Positions 27,424 through 36,741 of a stretch of DNA of 64,000 nt are shown here, piece by piece. Under the pieces are notes generated by a model. The model was not told where the DNA came from and did not search any database. It saw only the letters and a program-made list of their open reading frames with translations. Numbering within the stretch: the stretch's first letter is position 1; every line of letters starts with the position of its first letter. The translations under genes and the position numbers were made by a program. Origin of the DNA: Rhodovulum visakhapatnamense (lineage in GTDB: Bacteria > Pseudomonadota > Alphaproteobacteria > Rhodobacterales > Rhodobacteraceae); the NCBI RefSeq assembly GCF_004365965.1, contig NZ_SOEB01000018.1:1-64000 (forward strand), given 5' to 3'.

Positions 27424-29034
27424 ATGACCTTCAAGCCCACCAACTGGACCGGACGCGACGACGCGGCGGTCGAACATGCGATCCGGCGCGGCGCCTCGCG
27501 TCGCGAGCTTCTGAAGATGCTGATGGCCTCGGGCGTGGCCGTAACGGCCGGGTCCTCGATCCTGCTGCGCGCCGGGGCGGCGGTGGCCGCCACGCCGGTG
27601 ACGGGCGGCTCGTTTCGGGCCGCCGGCTGGTCCTCCTCGACCGCCGACACGCTCGACCCGGCCAAGGCGTCGCTCTCGACCGACTATGTGCGCTGCTGCG
27701 CCTTCTACAACCGCCTGACCTTCCTCGACGAAGCCGGTCAGGTGCAGATGGAACTGGCCGAAAGCCTTGAAACCGACGACGCGAAGGTCTGGCAGGTCAA
27801 CCTGAAATCCGGCGTCACCTTCCATGATGGCAAGACCCTGACCGCGGCCGATGTGGTCTATTCGCTGAACCGCCACCTCGACGACAGCGTGGGCTCCAAG
27901 GCGAACTCGATCGCCAAGCAGATGACCGCCATCACGGCGGTCGACGACCTGACCGTCCGGATCGAGCTGGCAGCCCCCAATGCCGACCTGCCGACGATCC
28001 TGTCGCTGCACCACTTCATGATCCTGGCCGAGGGCACGACCGATTTCACCAAGGCCAACGGCACCGGCGCCTTCCTCTGCGAGGTGTTCGAACCGGGCGT
28101 GCGCTCGATCGGCACGAAAAACCCCAACTACTTCAAGGCCGAAGGCCCCTATCTCGACAGTTTCGAGTTCTTCGCGATCTCGGATGACAGCGCGCGGGTC
28201 AATGCGCTTTTGTCGGGCGACATCCAGCTGGCGGCCTCGATCAACCCGCGCTCGATGCGGCTGATCGACAGCCAGCCCAATGTGGTCAAGTCGGTCACCA
28301 CGTCCGGCAACTATACCGACCTGAACATCCGGCTCGACATGGACCCCGGCACCAAGGCGGGCTTCATCGAGGGGATGCGCCACCTCATCAACCGCGAACA
28401 GATCGTCAAGGCGGTCCTGCGGGGTCTGGGCGAGATCGGCAACGACCAGCCCGTGTCCAGCGCGAACCGCTATCACAACCCCGACCTCAAACCGGCCGAG
28501 TTCGACCCCGAAAAGGCGAAACACATCTTCGACAAGGCCGGGCTTCTGGGCACCTCGATCCCGGTGGTGGCCTCGGATGCCGCAACCTCTTCGGTCGACA
28601 TGGCGACCGTGATCCAGCAGGCCGGCGCCGAGATCGGCATGAAGCTCGACGTGCAGCGGGTGCCCTCGGACGGCTACTGGTCGAACTACTGGCTGAAGGC
28701 GCCGGTCCATTTCGGCAACATCAACCCGCGCCCGACCCCCGACATCCTGTTCTCGCTGCTTTACGCCTCGGACGCGCCCTGGAACGAAAGCCACTATGCG
28801 TCCGAGAAATTCGACAGCCTGCTGGTCGAGGCCCGCGGGTCGCTGGACGAAGCGCGGCGGACCGAGATCTACTGGGACATGCAAAAGATGGTCGCGACCC
28901 AGGCGGGCACGCTGATCCCGGCCTACATCTCGAACGTCGACGCGCTGTCGGAAAAGGTGAAGGGGCTCAAACCGAATCCGCTGGGCGGCATGCTGGGCTA
29001 CGCCTTCGCCGAATATGTCTGGCTCGACGCCTAG
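27424..29034 (+). CDS. ABC transporter substrate-binding protein, family 5 (dipeptide/oligopeptide type), Tat-like signal
   Basis: A 536-residue periplasmic binding protein of the DppA/OppA family. Near residue 26 the sequence SRRELLKMLMASG followed by a hydrophobic stretch ending AAVAA resembles a twin-arginine export signal. The family marks follow: DTLDPAKAS, WQVNLKSGVTFHDGKTLTAADVV, and a C-terminal LIPAYISNVDAL. The ligand may be a peptide, opine or other cationic compound; these cannot be separated by eye. GGAGA lies upstream of the ATG. Separated from the permease genes by 82 bases holding a strong stem-loop. Confidence 0.92.
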   Translation: MTFKPTNWTGRDDAAVEHAIRRGASRRELLKMLMASGVAVTAGSSILLRAGAAVAATPVTGGSFRAAGWSSSTADTLDPAKASLSTDYVRCCAFYNRLTFLDEAGQVQMELAESLETDDAKVWQVNLKSGVTFHDGKTLTAADVVYSLNRHLDDSVGSKANSIAKQMTAITAVDDLTVRIELAAPNADLPTILSLHHFMILAEGTTDFTKANGTGAFLCEVFEPGVRSIGTKNPNYFKAEGPYLDSFEFFAISDDSARVNALLSGDIQLAASINPRSMRLIDSQPNVVKSVTTSGNYTDLNIRLDMDPGTKAGFIEGMRHLINREQIVKAVLRGLGEIGNDQPVSSANRYHNPDLKPAEFDPEKAKHIFDKAGLLGTSIPVVASDAATSSVDMATVIQQAGAEIGMKLDVQRVPSDGYWSNYWLKAPVHFGNINPRPTPDILFSLLYASDAPWNESHYASEKFDSLLVEARGSLDEARRTEIYWDMQKMVATQAGTLIPAYISNVDALSEKVKGLKPNPLGGMLGYAFAEYVWLDA

Positions 29035-29051
29035 GAGCCGGCCCTGAACGC

Positions 29052-29080
29052 GGGCGCGGGGGGCGATCCCTCCCGCGCCC
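29052..29080 (+). promoter_or_regulatory. Stem-loop between binding-protein and permease genes
   Basis: GGGCGCGGG (29052-29060) pairs exactly with CCCGCGCCC (29072-29080); three more G:C pairs can form inside the loop. It is followed by AAAG, not by a T run. The position suits an mRNA-stabilising or partial-termination element that keeps binding-protein expression above that of the permeases. Confidence 0.5.
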
Positions 29081-29116
29081 AAAGTCGACGCCCCACGCAG
29101 GAGGAGAGCCACGTCC

Positions 29117-30076
29117 GTGCAGGCATCCCTGATCCCCTATATCCTCGTCGCCCGGCGGCTGGGCATCGCGCTGATCACCCTGATCATCGTGTCCTTCGCC
29201 GTCTTCTTCGCCACCGACCTTCTGCCCGGCGACGTGGCCGAGATCCTGCTGGGGCAGGCCGCCACCCCCGAGGCGGTCGCGGGCCTGCGCGAGGCGATGG
29301 GGCTGAACCAGCCCGCCTTCCTGCGCTTCCTGGGCTGGCTCGGCGGGCTTTTCACCGGCGATCTGGGCACGTCTTATGTCAACCAGATGCCCGTGGCCGA
29401 CCTGATCGGCGACCGGCTGGCGAATTCGCTGAAACTGGCGGGCGTCACTTCCGCCGTCTCGGTGCCGCTGGCGCTGTTTCTCGGGATCACGGCGGCGATG
29501 TGGCGCGGCTCGGTCTATGACCGGCTGGTGACCGCGCTGACCATCACCGTGATCTCGGTGCCCGAATTCATGGTCGCGACGCTGGCCGTTCTGATCTTCG
29601 CGGTCTGGCTGAAATGGCTGCCCGCGCTCAGCTTCGGGGCCGAGGTCGGCACGTTCTGGGCGCTGCTGAAAGCCTATACCATGCCGGTCATCACCCTGAC
29701 CTTCGTGGTCTCGGCCCAGATGATCCGCATGACGCGCGCGGCCCTCATCGAGACCATCGACACCCCCTATGTCGAGATGGCGCGGCTGAAGGGGGCGGGC
29801 CGTATCCGCCAGGTGCTGCGCCATGCGCTGCCGAACGCGCTGGGGCCCATCGCCAATGCCATGGCGCTGTCGCTCTCTTACCTCGTCGGCGGGGTCATCA
29901 TCGTCGAAACCATCTTCAACTATCCGGGCGTCGCCAAGCTGATGGTCGACGCGGTCGCGACCCGCGACCTGCCGCTGATCCAGTCCTGCGCGATGATCTT
30001 CTGCGTCAGCTATCTGACGCTCATCACCCTGGCCGATCTGGTCGCGATCCTGTCCAATCCGAGGCTCCGCCGCTGA
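29117..30076 (+). CDS. ABC transporter permease (DppB-type)
   Basis: A 319-residue inner-membrane protein with six helices. It shows the DppB/OppB pattern: RRLGIALITLIIVSFAVFF at the N-terminus, GLNQPAFLRFLGW, and the EAA loop YVEMARLKGAGRIRQVLRHALPNAL contacting the ATPase. It starts at GTG 29117 with AGGAGGAG just upstream. The stop overlaps the next ATG by one base. Confidence 0.93.
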   Translation: MQASLIPYILVARRLGIALITLIIVSFAVFFATDLLPGDVAEILLGQAATPEAVAGLREAMGLNQPAFLRFLGWLGGLFTGDLGTSYVNQMPVADLIGDRLANSLKLAGVTSAVSVPLALFLGITAAMWRGSVYDRLVTALTITVISVPEFMVATLAVLIFAVWLKWLPALSFGAEVGTFWALLKAYTMPVITLTFVVSAQMIRMTRAALIETIDTPYVEMARLKGAGRIRQVLRHALPNALGPIANAMALSLSYLVGGVIIVETIFNYPGVAKLMVDAVATRDLPLIQSCAMIFCVSYLTLITLADLVAILSNPRLRR

Positions 30077-30921
30077 TGCCCAAACCGATGTTCCTGTCGC
30101 CCGCCCGCCATGGCTTTCGCTTCAACTGGGCCGGACGGATCGGTCTGGCCATCGTCCTGCTCTGGGGCGTCATCGCGCTGGTCGGGCCGCTGATAACCCC
30201 CTACCCGGTGGGCGAAATCGTCGACTGGGACTATTTCGGTCCGATGTCGCAGAAATTCCTGCTGGGCACCGACTATCTGGGCCGCGACATGCTTTCGCGC
30301 ATCCTGATGGGCGCGCGCTACACGGTGGGCATCTCGCTCGCCGCCGTCACCATCGCCTGTTCGGTCGGCGTCGTGCTGGGGATGATCGCCGCCGTGCTCG
30401 GCGGGATCTTCGATATGGGGCTCTCGCGGCTGCTGGATGCGATCAACGGCATTCCGGGGCTGCTGTTCGGGCTGGTGGTGGTCGCCGCCGTGGGCTCGTC
30501 GCTGACCGTGCTGATCCTGACGCTGGCCGCGATCTACATGCCCGGGGCCTACCGCTTTGCCCGGTCGCTTGCGGTGAACGTCAACACCATGGACTTCGTC
30601 ACCGTCGCCCGGGCGCGGGGCGAGCGCACCCCCTATCTGATCGCGCGAGAGATCTTTCCCAACATCCTCGGCCCGGTGCTGGCCGATCTGGGCGTGCGTT
30701 TCGTCTTCATCGTGCTGGTGCTGTCGGGCCTGTCGTTCCTCGGGCTCGGGGTGCAGCCGCCCAATGCCGACTGGGGCGCGCTGGTGCGCGAGAATATCGG
30801 CGCGCTCAGCTTCGGGGCGCCTGCGGTGGTGTTCCCGTCGCTGGCCATCGCGTCGCTGACCATCTCGATGAACCTCTTCATCGACAACATGCCCACCCGT
30901 ATCCGCGACAGGAGCGCCTGA
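30076..30921 (+). CDS. ABC transporter permease (DppC-type)
   Basis: A 281-residue inner-membrane protein, partner of the preceding permease. Family marks are FLLGTDYLGRDMLSRILMGARYT near residues 55-75, the EAA-type loop FVTVARARGERTPYLIAREIFPN, and LSFLGLGVQPPNADWG toward the C-terminus. Its ATG at 30076 shares a base with the previous stop, and its own stop shares a base with the next start. Translation is therefore coupled along the operon. Confidence 0.93.
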   Translation: MPKPMFLSPARHGFRFNWAGRIGLAIVLLWGVIALVGPLITPYPVGEIVDWDYFGPMSQKFLLGTDYLGRDMLSRILMGARYTVGISLAAVTIACSVGVVLGMIAAVLGGIFDMGLSRLLDAINGIPGLLFGLVVVAAVGSSLTVLILTLAAIYMPGAYRFARSLAVNVNTMDFVTVARARGERTPYLIAREIFPNILGPVLADLGVRFVFIVLVLSGLSFLGLGVQPPNADWGALVRENIGALSFGAPAVVFPSLAIASLTISMNLFIDNMPTRIRDRSA

Positions 30922-32591
30922 TGCCCGACGCCAGCCAGCCTCTTGTCACCGTCCACGACCTGCATATCGGCGCCGTGACCGATGCCGGCCGCCAGGTCGA
31001 GATCATCAAGGGCGTGTCCTTCGACATCCGGCCCGGCGAGTTCGTCGCGCTGATCGGCGAATCCGGGTCGGGCAAGACCACCATCGCGCTGTCGCTGATG
31101 GGCTATTGCCGACCCGGCTGTTCGATCACGGGCGGCACCGTCACGCTGGACGGCCGCGACGTCACCGCGATGACCGAGGCCGCGCGCGCCGAGCTGCGCG
31201 GGACCGAGGTGTCCTACGTGCCGCAATCGGCCGCCGCCGCCTTCAATCCGTCCAAGCGGATCATGGATCAGGTGGTCGAGATCACCGGCATCCACCGCCT
31301 GATGCCGCGCGCCGAGGCCGAGGCCAAGGCGGTCTCGCTCTTTCGCGCGCTTGCCCTGCCCCAGCCCGAGACCATCGGGCGGCGCTATCCGCACCAGGTC
31401 TCGGGCGGCCAGCTGCAGCGGCTGGCCGCGGCGATGGCGCTGATCGGCGACCCGAAACTGGTGATCTTCGACGAACCGACCACGGCGCTTGACGTCACCA
31501 CCCAGATCGAGGTGCTGCGCGCCTTCAAGGCGGTGGTACAGAAAGGCGGCGTCTCGGGCGTCTATGTCAGCCACGATCTGGCCGTGGTCGCCCAGATCGC
31601 CGACCGGATCATCGTGCTGAAGGGCGGCGAGATCCAGGAAGAGAACACCACGCCGAAGATCCTGACCGAGGCCCGCCACCCCTATACCAAGGCGCTGCTG
31701 GCGGCGGTCGATCCGGTGCCGCACCAGCCGCGCAGCATCGCCGGCCTGCAGCCCCGCCCGCCGATCCTCGAAGCGATCGGCCTGCATGCGGGCTATGGCA
31801 CCTTCCAGAACGCCGAGCCCGCCATAAAGGTCCTGAAGAACGTCAATTTCCGGCTGGAACGTGGTCGCAACCTTGGGGTGATCGGCGAATCCGGGTCCGG
31901 GAAATCGACCCTCGCCCGCGCCGTTTCGGGGATCCTGCCGCCCTATCGCGGCGCGGTCCTGCTGGACGGGCACGAGCTTGACGGCGATCTGAAAGAGCGC
32001 CGCAAGGAAGACCTCAGGCGCATGCAGATCGTGTTTCAGCTGGCCGATACCGCGCTCAATCCGGCCCAGACGGTCGGCAGCATCCTCGCGCGTCCGCTGA
32101 AATTCTACCACGGGCTCCGCGGCGCGGCCCGCGACGCCCGGGTCGATGCGCTGCTGGACATGGTGCATCTGCCCGCCGCGCTGAAATACCGGCTGCCGCG
32201 CGAGCTGTCGGGCGGTCAGAAACAGCGGGTGAACCTCGCCCGGGCGCTGGCCGCCGAGCCCGAGCTGATCCTTTGCGACGAAATCACCTCGGCGCTCGAC
32301 ACCGTGGTCGCCGCCGCGATCCTGAAGCTGCTGGAAGAGCTGCAATCCGAACTGAACCTCAGCTACATGTTCATTTCGCACGACCTTTCGACGGTCGAGG
32401 CGATCTGCGACGACGTGCTGGTCATGTACAGGGGCGAAGTGGTCGAGGAACTGCCCGCGGCCCGGATGTCGGCCGAGGCCGCGCATCCCTATTCGAAACT
32501 GCTGATCTCGTCGGTGCCGCAGCTCGACCCCGGATGGCTCGACAGTCTCGACCAGGACCCCGAATTGCTGGCCGCCTTCTCGCGCCGCTAG
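30921..32591 (+). CDS. ABC transporter ATP-binding protein with two fused ATPase domains (DppD-DppF type)
   Basis: A 556-residue cytoplasmic protein. The first nucleotide-binding domain has Walker A GESGSGKTT, signature VSGGQLQR and Walker B LVIFDEPTTALD. The second has GESGSGKSTL, LSGGQKQR and LILCDEITSALD. All key residues are kept in both halves. It joins in one chain the two ATPases usually encoded by dppD and dppF, so the transporter is complete: binding protein, two permeases, double ATPase. Its stop overlaps the stop of the convergent Lrp-type gene. Confidence 0.93.
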   Translation: MPDASQPLVTVHDLHIGAVTDAGRQVEIIKGVSFDIRPGEFVALIGESGSGKTTIALSLMGYCRPGCSITGGTVTLDGRDVTAMTEAARAELRGTEVSYVPQSAAAAFNPSKRIMDQVVEITGIHRLMPRAEAEAKAVSLFRALALPQPETIGRRYPHQVSGGQLQRLAAAMALIGDPKLVIFDEPTTALDVTTQIEVLRAFKAVVQKGGVSGVYVSHDLAVVAQIADRIIVLKGGEIQEENTTPKILTEARHPYTKALLAAVDPVPHQPRSIAGLQPRPPILEAIGLHAGYGTFQNAEPAIKVLKNVNFRLERGRNLGVIGESGSGKSTLARAVSGILPPYRGAVLLDGHELDGDLKERRKEDLRRMQIVFQLADTALNPAQTVGSILARPLKFYHGLRGAARDARVDALLDMVHLPAALKYRLPRELSGGQKQRVNLARALAAEPELILCDEITSALDTVVAAAILKLLEELQSELNLSYMFISHDLSTVEAICDDVLVMYRGEVVEELPAARMSAEAAHPYSKLLISSVPQLDPGWLDSLDQDPELLAAFSRR

Positions 32592-33088
32592 GTGTCGAGC
32601 TTGCCCGCGAACAGGCTGGTCAGCGGGATCTGCGACTTGATGAAGGGCGACTTGATCACGACGAAGCTGAAATACTTGTCGATGCCGATGTCGCGGTCGA
32701 TCAGGCTTTCCATGATGGTCTGATAGTCGACGATGCCCGCGGTCACGAATTTCAGCAGATAGTCGTAGCCGCCCGACACCAGATGGCATTCGATGCAGGA
32801 TTCTATCTTGGCCACGGTCTGCTGGAACCGCGAAAAGTCGATATGGCGGTGGTTCTTCAGCGTGACCTCGGTGAAGACGGTCAGGGTCTCGCCCAGCTTC
32901 GCCAGATCGATCTGCGCCGAATAGCCGGTGATGTAGCCCGCCGCCTGCAGCTTCTTGACCCGCATCAGGCAGGGCGAGGGCGACAGGTTGACCAGTTCGG
33001 CCAGCTCGACATTGGTGATCCGTCCGTTCTTCTGCAACTCGGACAGGATCTTGATGTCGATGCGGTCAAGCTTCTGGCGGCTGTCCAT
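32588..33088 (-). CDS. Lrp/AsnC-family transcriptional regulator
   Basis: A 166-residue regulator. The N-terminal winged helix-turn-helix (LDRIDIKILSELQKNGRITN, then LAELVNLSPSPCLMRVKKL) is followed by the RAM effector domain from about residue 70 (HLVSGGYDYLLKFV). Lrp proteins bind amino acids and control nearby uptake or catabolic genes. Here the likely targets are the ABC operon that converges on it and the divergent FAD oxidoreductase. The ATG at 33088 has GAGG upstream; the frame extends nine codons further without similarity. Confidence 0.9.
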   Translation of the reverse strand: MDSRQKLDRIDIKILSELQKNGRITNVELAELVNLSPSPCLMRVKKLQAAGYITGYSAQIDLAKLGETLTVFTEVTLKNHRHIDFSRFQQTVAKIESCIECHLVSGGYDYLLKFVTAGIVDYQTIMESLIDRDIGIDKYFSFVVIKSPFIKSQIPLTSLFAGKLDT

Positions 33089-33297
33089 GGGCGGTCCTCG
33101 GCGGTAAGGCGTCATCGGGGGGCGTCCTCGGCCCCGGCGGGCGGTCTGCGGCCGTCTGACGCAACGTCCGAGAAACGCCTTCTCACGCTGTTCGGCAAGG
33201 GCAATTCCGCAGGAAATGCTGTTTCCGGCGCGGTTTCTGGCAGGTACGGGCGCGGCGGCTGGCCTAACGTCGGCCCCGAACAGACCGGAGTCCCCTC

Positions 33298-34623
33298 ATG
33301 CCCGCGCCCCTTCACCGGATCGAAACCCCCGATATCCTGCCCGAATCCGCCGATTGCGTCGTCATCGGCGCAGGCATCGTGGGCGTGTCGGCCGCCTATT
33401 GGCTGGCCGCGGCCGGACAGAAGGTCGTGCTGCTGGAAAAGGGACTGGTCGGCGCCGAACAGTCCTCGCGCAACTGGGGCTGGTGCCGCCAGCAGAACCG
33501 CGACGCGCGCGAACTGCCGCTGGCCACCAGAAGCCTCGAGCTGTGGGAGCGCATGACCGTCGAAACCGGCGTCGATCTCGGCTTCCGCCGCTCTGGGCTT
33601 CTCTATCTCTCCAACGACCCTGCCGAAATCGAGGGCTGGGCCGACTGGGGCCGCTTTGCCCGGGGCGCGGGCATCGATACCCGGATGCTGAGCGCCGCCG
33701 AAGCCGCCGAGCGCGGCGCCGCGACCGGGAAATCCTGGGCGGGCGGGGTCTGGTCGCCGACCGACGGCATCGCCGACCCGGCCCGTGCCGCCCCCATGAT
33801 CGCAACCGGCGTGACGAAGCTGGGTGGCACCGTTCTGCAGAACTGCGCCGCCCGCGGGATCGAGCGCGAGGCGGGCGCGGTCAGCGGCGTCATCACCGAA
33901 AAGGGCGTGATCCGCACCCGTCAGGTGGTGCTTGCGGGCGGCGCCTGGGCCGCGAGCTTCCTGCACCAGCTTGGGCTGCGCTTTCCGCAGGCCTCGGTCC
34001 GCAGCTCGATCCTGTCGCTCGCGCCCGGCGGCGGCGATCTGCCCGCCGCGCTTCATACCGCCGCCGTCTCGGTCACCCGGCGCGGCGATGGCGGGCATAC
34101 GCTGGCGATCTCGGGCAAGGCCAGTCTCGACCCGACGCCCGGCGCGCTGATGGGCGCGCGGCACTTCCTGCCGATGTTCGCCAAGCGCTGGCAGGCGCTG
34201 GCCCCGGGCGGGTTCCAGGCCTGGGCCGCAGGCGTCGAGACCCGGCGCCGCTGGGCGATGGACGCGCCCACGCCGATGGAGACGGTCCGCATCCTCGACC
34301 CGCGCCCGGCGCCGAAGCTGATCGCCGAGACGCTGACCCGCGCCCGCCGGCTGCTGCCTGCGCTGAAGGCGCTGCCGGTACAGGCCGAATGGGCGGGCTA
34401 TATCGACAGCACGCCTGACGGGGTGCCGGTCATCGATGGCGAGATCGGCGTGCCGGGCCTGTTGCTGGCGGCCGGGTTTTCCGGGCATGGCTTCGGCATC
34501 GGCCCCGGTGCTGGCCATCTGGTGGCCGACATCCTGCTGGGCCGCCCGCCGATCACCGAAATCGCGCAATACCGGCTGGCGCGCTTCGATCGCGCGCAAT
34601 GGGGCAAGGTGTCGGACTTCTGA
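33298..34623 (+). CDS. FAD-dependent oxidoreductase (DAO family, D-amino acid/amine dehydrogenase-like)
   Basis: A 441-residue flavoprotein. The FAD motif VVIGAGIVGVSAAYWLA is at about residues 20-36, followed by the adenine-binding VVLLEKG and SSRNWGWCRQQNRD, which is common in this subgroup. A C-terminal segment GFSGHGFGIGPGAGHLVAD closes the FAD site. It is divergent from the Lrp gene and converges on a second, distinct DAO protein (34629-35741) with five bases between stops. Likely oxidises a D- or N-substituted amino acid; the substrate is not predictable. Confidence 0.88.
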   Translation: MPAPLHRIETPDILPESADCVVIGAGIVGVSAAYWLAAAGQKVVLLEKGLVGAEQSSRNWGWCRQQNRDARELPLATRSLELWERMTVETGVDLGFRRSGLLYLSNDPAEIEGWADWGRFARGAGIDTRMLSAAEAAERGAATGKSWAGGVWSPTDGIADPARAAPMIATGVTKLGGTVLQNCAARGIEREAGAVSGVITEKGVIRTRQVVLAGGAWAASFLHQLGLRFPQASVRSSILSLAPGGGDLPAALHTAAVSVTRRGDGGHTLAISGKASLDPTPGALMGARHFLPMFAKRWQALAPGGFQAWAAGVETRRRWAMDAPTPMETVRILDPRPAPKLIAETLTRARRLLPALKALPVQAEWAGYIDSTPDGVPVIDGEIGVPGLLLAAGFSGHGFGIGPGAGHLVADILLGRPPITEIAQYRLARFDRAQWGKVSDF

Positions 34624-34628
34624 GCCGG

Positions 34629-35741
34629 TCATCGGACGAAACGCCCGATCCCGAACTCGGCCAGCGGGGTCGCGCAAGCCCCGGTCGCGATCAGCTCGGC
34701 CATGGCATCGCCGACCCCGGGGCCAAGCTGAAAGCCGTGCCCGCAAAAGCCGAAGGCATGAAAGAGACCCGGCGTCGTGGCCGAGGCGCCCATCACCGGC
34801 AACCCGTCAGCGACATAGCCCTCGCAGCCCGACCAGGTGCGGATGATCGCGGCATCCCTCAGCGCAGGCAAAAGTCGCACGAGCGCCTGTGCCTGTCCCG
34901 GCAGCCGCGCCGGATCGGCATGGGCATGGCCGGGGTCAAGCGCCACCGGCACCCGTTCGGCCGCACCGCCGAAGACGATGTTGCCGCGCTCGACCTGCCG
35001 CAGATACCCGTTCCGGCCCGCATCCCGGGTCCAGATCCCGACCACCGGCAGCACCCGGTGCGGCAGCGGCTCGGTCACGCCCATCTGCGGGCCGAAGGCC
35101 GTCAGCGGCACCGGCTCGCCGAACCGCGCCGCGATCCCGGCGCCCCAGGCCCCGGCCGCGTTCAGCAGGACCCCGGCGCCAAAGGTGCCTTGCGCGGTGT
35201 CGACCTCGAAGCCCGCGGCGGTCTGGCGGATCTCGGCCCGCCCCGCCTCTTCGACGATCCGCACGCCCAGCGCGCGGGCGGCGGCGGCGAAGGCGGGCGC
35301 GATCAGACGCGGATTGGCCGCCCCGTCCTCGGGCGAGAACGAGGCCGCGATGGCCTCGGGCCCGACCCCCGGAAAGCGCGCGCGGATCTCTGTCGGCGAC
35401 AGTTCCTGAAGGTCGAGCCCCCAGGGACGGGCGGCCTTTGCAAAGGCGCGCATGTCCGACAGGCTGTCGGTGTCGAAGATCAGCCGCAGATGGCCGGTCG
35501 CCCGAAACTCGACATCGCGGCCCAGCAATGCCTCAGCCTCGCCCCACAGCGCCCGGGCGCGATGGGCCAGCGGCAATTGCGGCAGGTAGCGCCCGGTCCG
35601 GCGGATATTGCCAAAGGACGCAATTGTTGCGCCAGTGCCGATCCGGCCGCGTTCGACCAGCGTCACCCGAACCCCGCGCCGGGCCAGGAAAAAGGCCGAG
35701 GCCGTGCCCATCAGCCCGCCGCCCAGAACCAGTGCATCCAT
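34629..35741 (-). CDS. DadA-like FAD oxidoreductase, probable beta subunit of a heterotrimeric amine dehydrogenase
   Basis: A 370-residue DAO-family protein with LVLGGGLMGTASAFFLARRG at the N-terminus and FGFCGHGFQLGPGVGDAMAEL at the end. The size and the ATIASFGNIRRTGRY segment match beta subunits of opine oxidase/D-hydroxyproline dehydrogenase complexes, which need a small 2Fe-2S subunit and a larger FAD subunit. Both types are encoded in the operon on the other side of lysR (40888-42563). The ATG at 35741 follows AGGTGG. It is divergent from lysR, 103 bases apart, with a LysR-type palindrome in between. The subunit role is inference. Confidence 0.82.
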   Translation of the reverse strand: MDALVLGGGLMGTASAFFLARRGVRVTLVERGRIGTGATIASFGNIRRTGRYLPQLPLAHRARALWGEAEALLGRDVEFRATGHLRLIFDTDSLSDMRAFAKAARPWGLDLQELSPTEIRARFPGVGPEAIAASFSPEDGAANPRLIAPAFAAAARALGVRIVEEAGRAEIRQTAAGFEVDTAQGTFGAGVLLNAAGAWGAGIAARFGEPVPLTAFGPQMGVTEPLPHRVLPVVGIWTRDAGRNGYLRQVERGNIVFGGAAERVPVALDPGHAHADPARLPGQAQALVRLLPALRDAAIIRTWSGCEGYVADGLPVMGASATTPGLFHAFGFCGHGFQLGPGVGDAMAELIATGACATPLAEFGIGRFVR

Positions 35742-35816
35742 GCTGCCGCCACCTGTCTTTGCCATCTGCAAGCTTGGCGGCGACGGGACTTTGCGTCAAA
35801 GACGGGTTCGGAATAG

Positions 35817-35837
35817 CCTTATAAGCCCAACGTATGG
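35817..35837. promoter_or_regulatory. LysR-type binding site 1 (imperfect palindrome, autoregulatory position)
   Basis: The core ATAAGCCCAAC (35821-35831) followed by GTATGG sits 7-27 bases before the lysR start codon, in the divergent region with the DadA-like gene. The same 11-base core recurs exactly in the perfect palindrome at 36735-36755. The arms here match at four of seven positions. The A/T-rich ends with a fixed centre are typical of LysR T-N11-A boxes. Confidence 0.55.
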
Positions 35838-35844
35838 AAAGCCG

Positions 35845-36741
35845 ATGCGCGCACGCCAGCTGGAAGTCTTTACCGCCATCATGCGGGCGGGCACCGTCAC
35901 CGCCGCCGCGCGGATGCTGAACATCTCGCAACCGGCACTCAGCCAGATCCTGTTGCATACCGAGGACGAACTGGGCTTTCGGCTGTTCGACCGGATCAAG
36001 GGCCGCCTGCATCCCACGCCCGAGGCCATCGAGATCTTCCCCGAGGCCGAACGGATCTTCGCCGATCTCGAAGGGCTGCGCCGCAAGACCGCCGATCTGC
36101 GGCATGGCCGGGCCGGGCTGGTGCGGATCGCTGCCTCGACCCCGCCCGCAATGGCGGTGTTGCCCGGCGCGCTGGCCGCCTTCCGGGCGCGCCACCCCGA
36201 GATCCTGCTGCGGTCTCACATCGCGCCGCTGGCCTCGATGATCCGGATGCTGCGCGAGGGCGATGCCGGGCTGGCGCTGGCGCTTGACGACCGCCATGCC
36301 CCCGATATCGCGGCCGAGGTTCTGGGCCGCGTTGGCTTTGTCTGCCTGCTGCCTTCAGGCCATCCGCTGGCCGCGCAACACAGCCTGAGCCTTGCCGATC
36401 TGGCCGAGGCGCCGCTGATCTTCTATCGCAGCGACACCCGCCCCGCCGAAGAACTGGCCCGCGCGGCCCGCACCGGAGGCGTGACCCTGACCCCCAGTCT
36501 TGAAATCGACGTCTCGATCTCGGCCGTGGGCTTCGTGCAGGCGGGGCTTGGGCTGGCCCTTGTCGATGCGCTGCTGCCCTGGGCACAGTTTCAGGGCATT
36601 GCCGTGCGGCCGCTGGCGGCCAGCCCGACCGTGCCGCTGGCATTGCTGTCGGCCCGCAACCGCCCGCTGTCGCAGGCCGAAACCCGGCTTTGCGGCCATC
36701 TGCGCCAGACCTGCCGCGCCCTGCCCACGCTTTTGGCATAA
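35845..36741 (+). CDS. LysR-family transcriptional regulator
   Basis: A 298-residue regulator. The helix-turn-helix spans about residues 3-60 (LEVFTAIMRAGTVTAAARML and PALSQILLHTEDELGFRLFDR), followed by the PBP2-like effector domain (VRIAASTPPAMAVLPGALAAF onward). It stands between a DadA-like gene and the hyu operon, each preceded by the same ATAAGCCCAAC motif, so it most likely regulates both and itself. The ATG at 35845 is in frame with the HTH; an ATG at 35834 is out of frame. The TAA stop lies inside binding site 2. Confidence 0.92.
   Translation: MRARQLEVFTAIMRAGTVTAAARMLNISQPALSQILLHTEDELGFRLFDRIKGRLHPTPEAIEIFPEAERIFADLEGLRRKTADLRHGRAGLVRIAASTPPAMAVLPGALAAFRARHPEILLRSHIAPLASMIRMLREGDAGLALALDDRHAPDIAAEVLGRVGFVCLLPSGHPLAAQHSLSLADLAEAPLIFYRSDTRPAEELARAARTGGVTLTPSLEIDVSISAVGFVQAGLGLALVDALLPWAQFQGIAVRPLAASPTVPLALLSARNRPLSQAETRLCGHLRQTCRALPTLLA

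Noticed and set aside
25276-29112. A 1278-residue open frame on the minus strand
   Set aside because: It is opposite the aminotransferase, reductase, HAD and binding-protein genes, all with clear family motifs. The composition (Gly/Arg/His/Asp-rich) is typical of antisense frames in GC-rich DNA.
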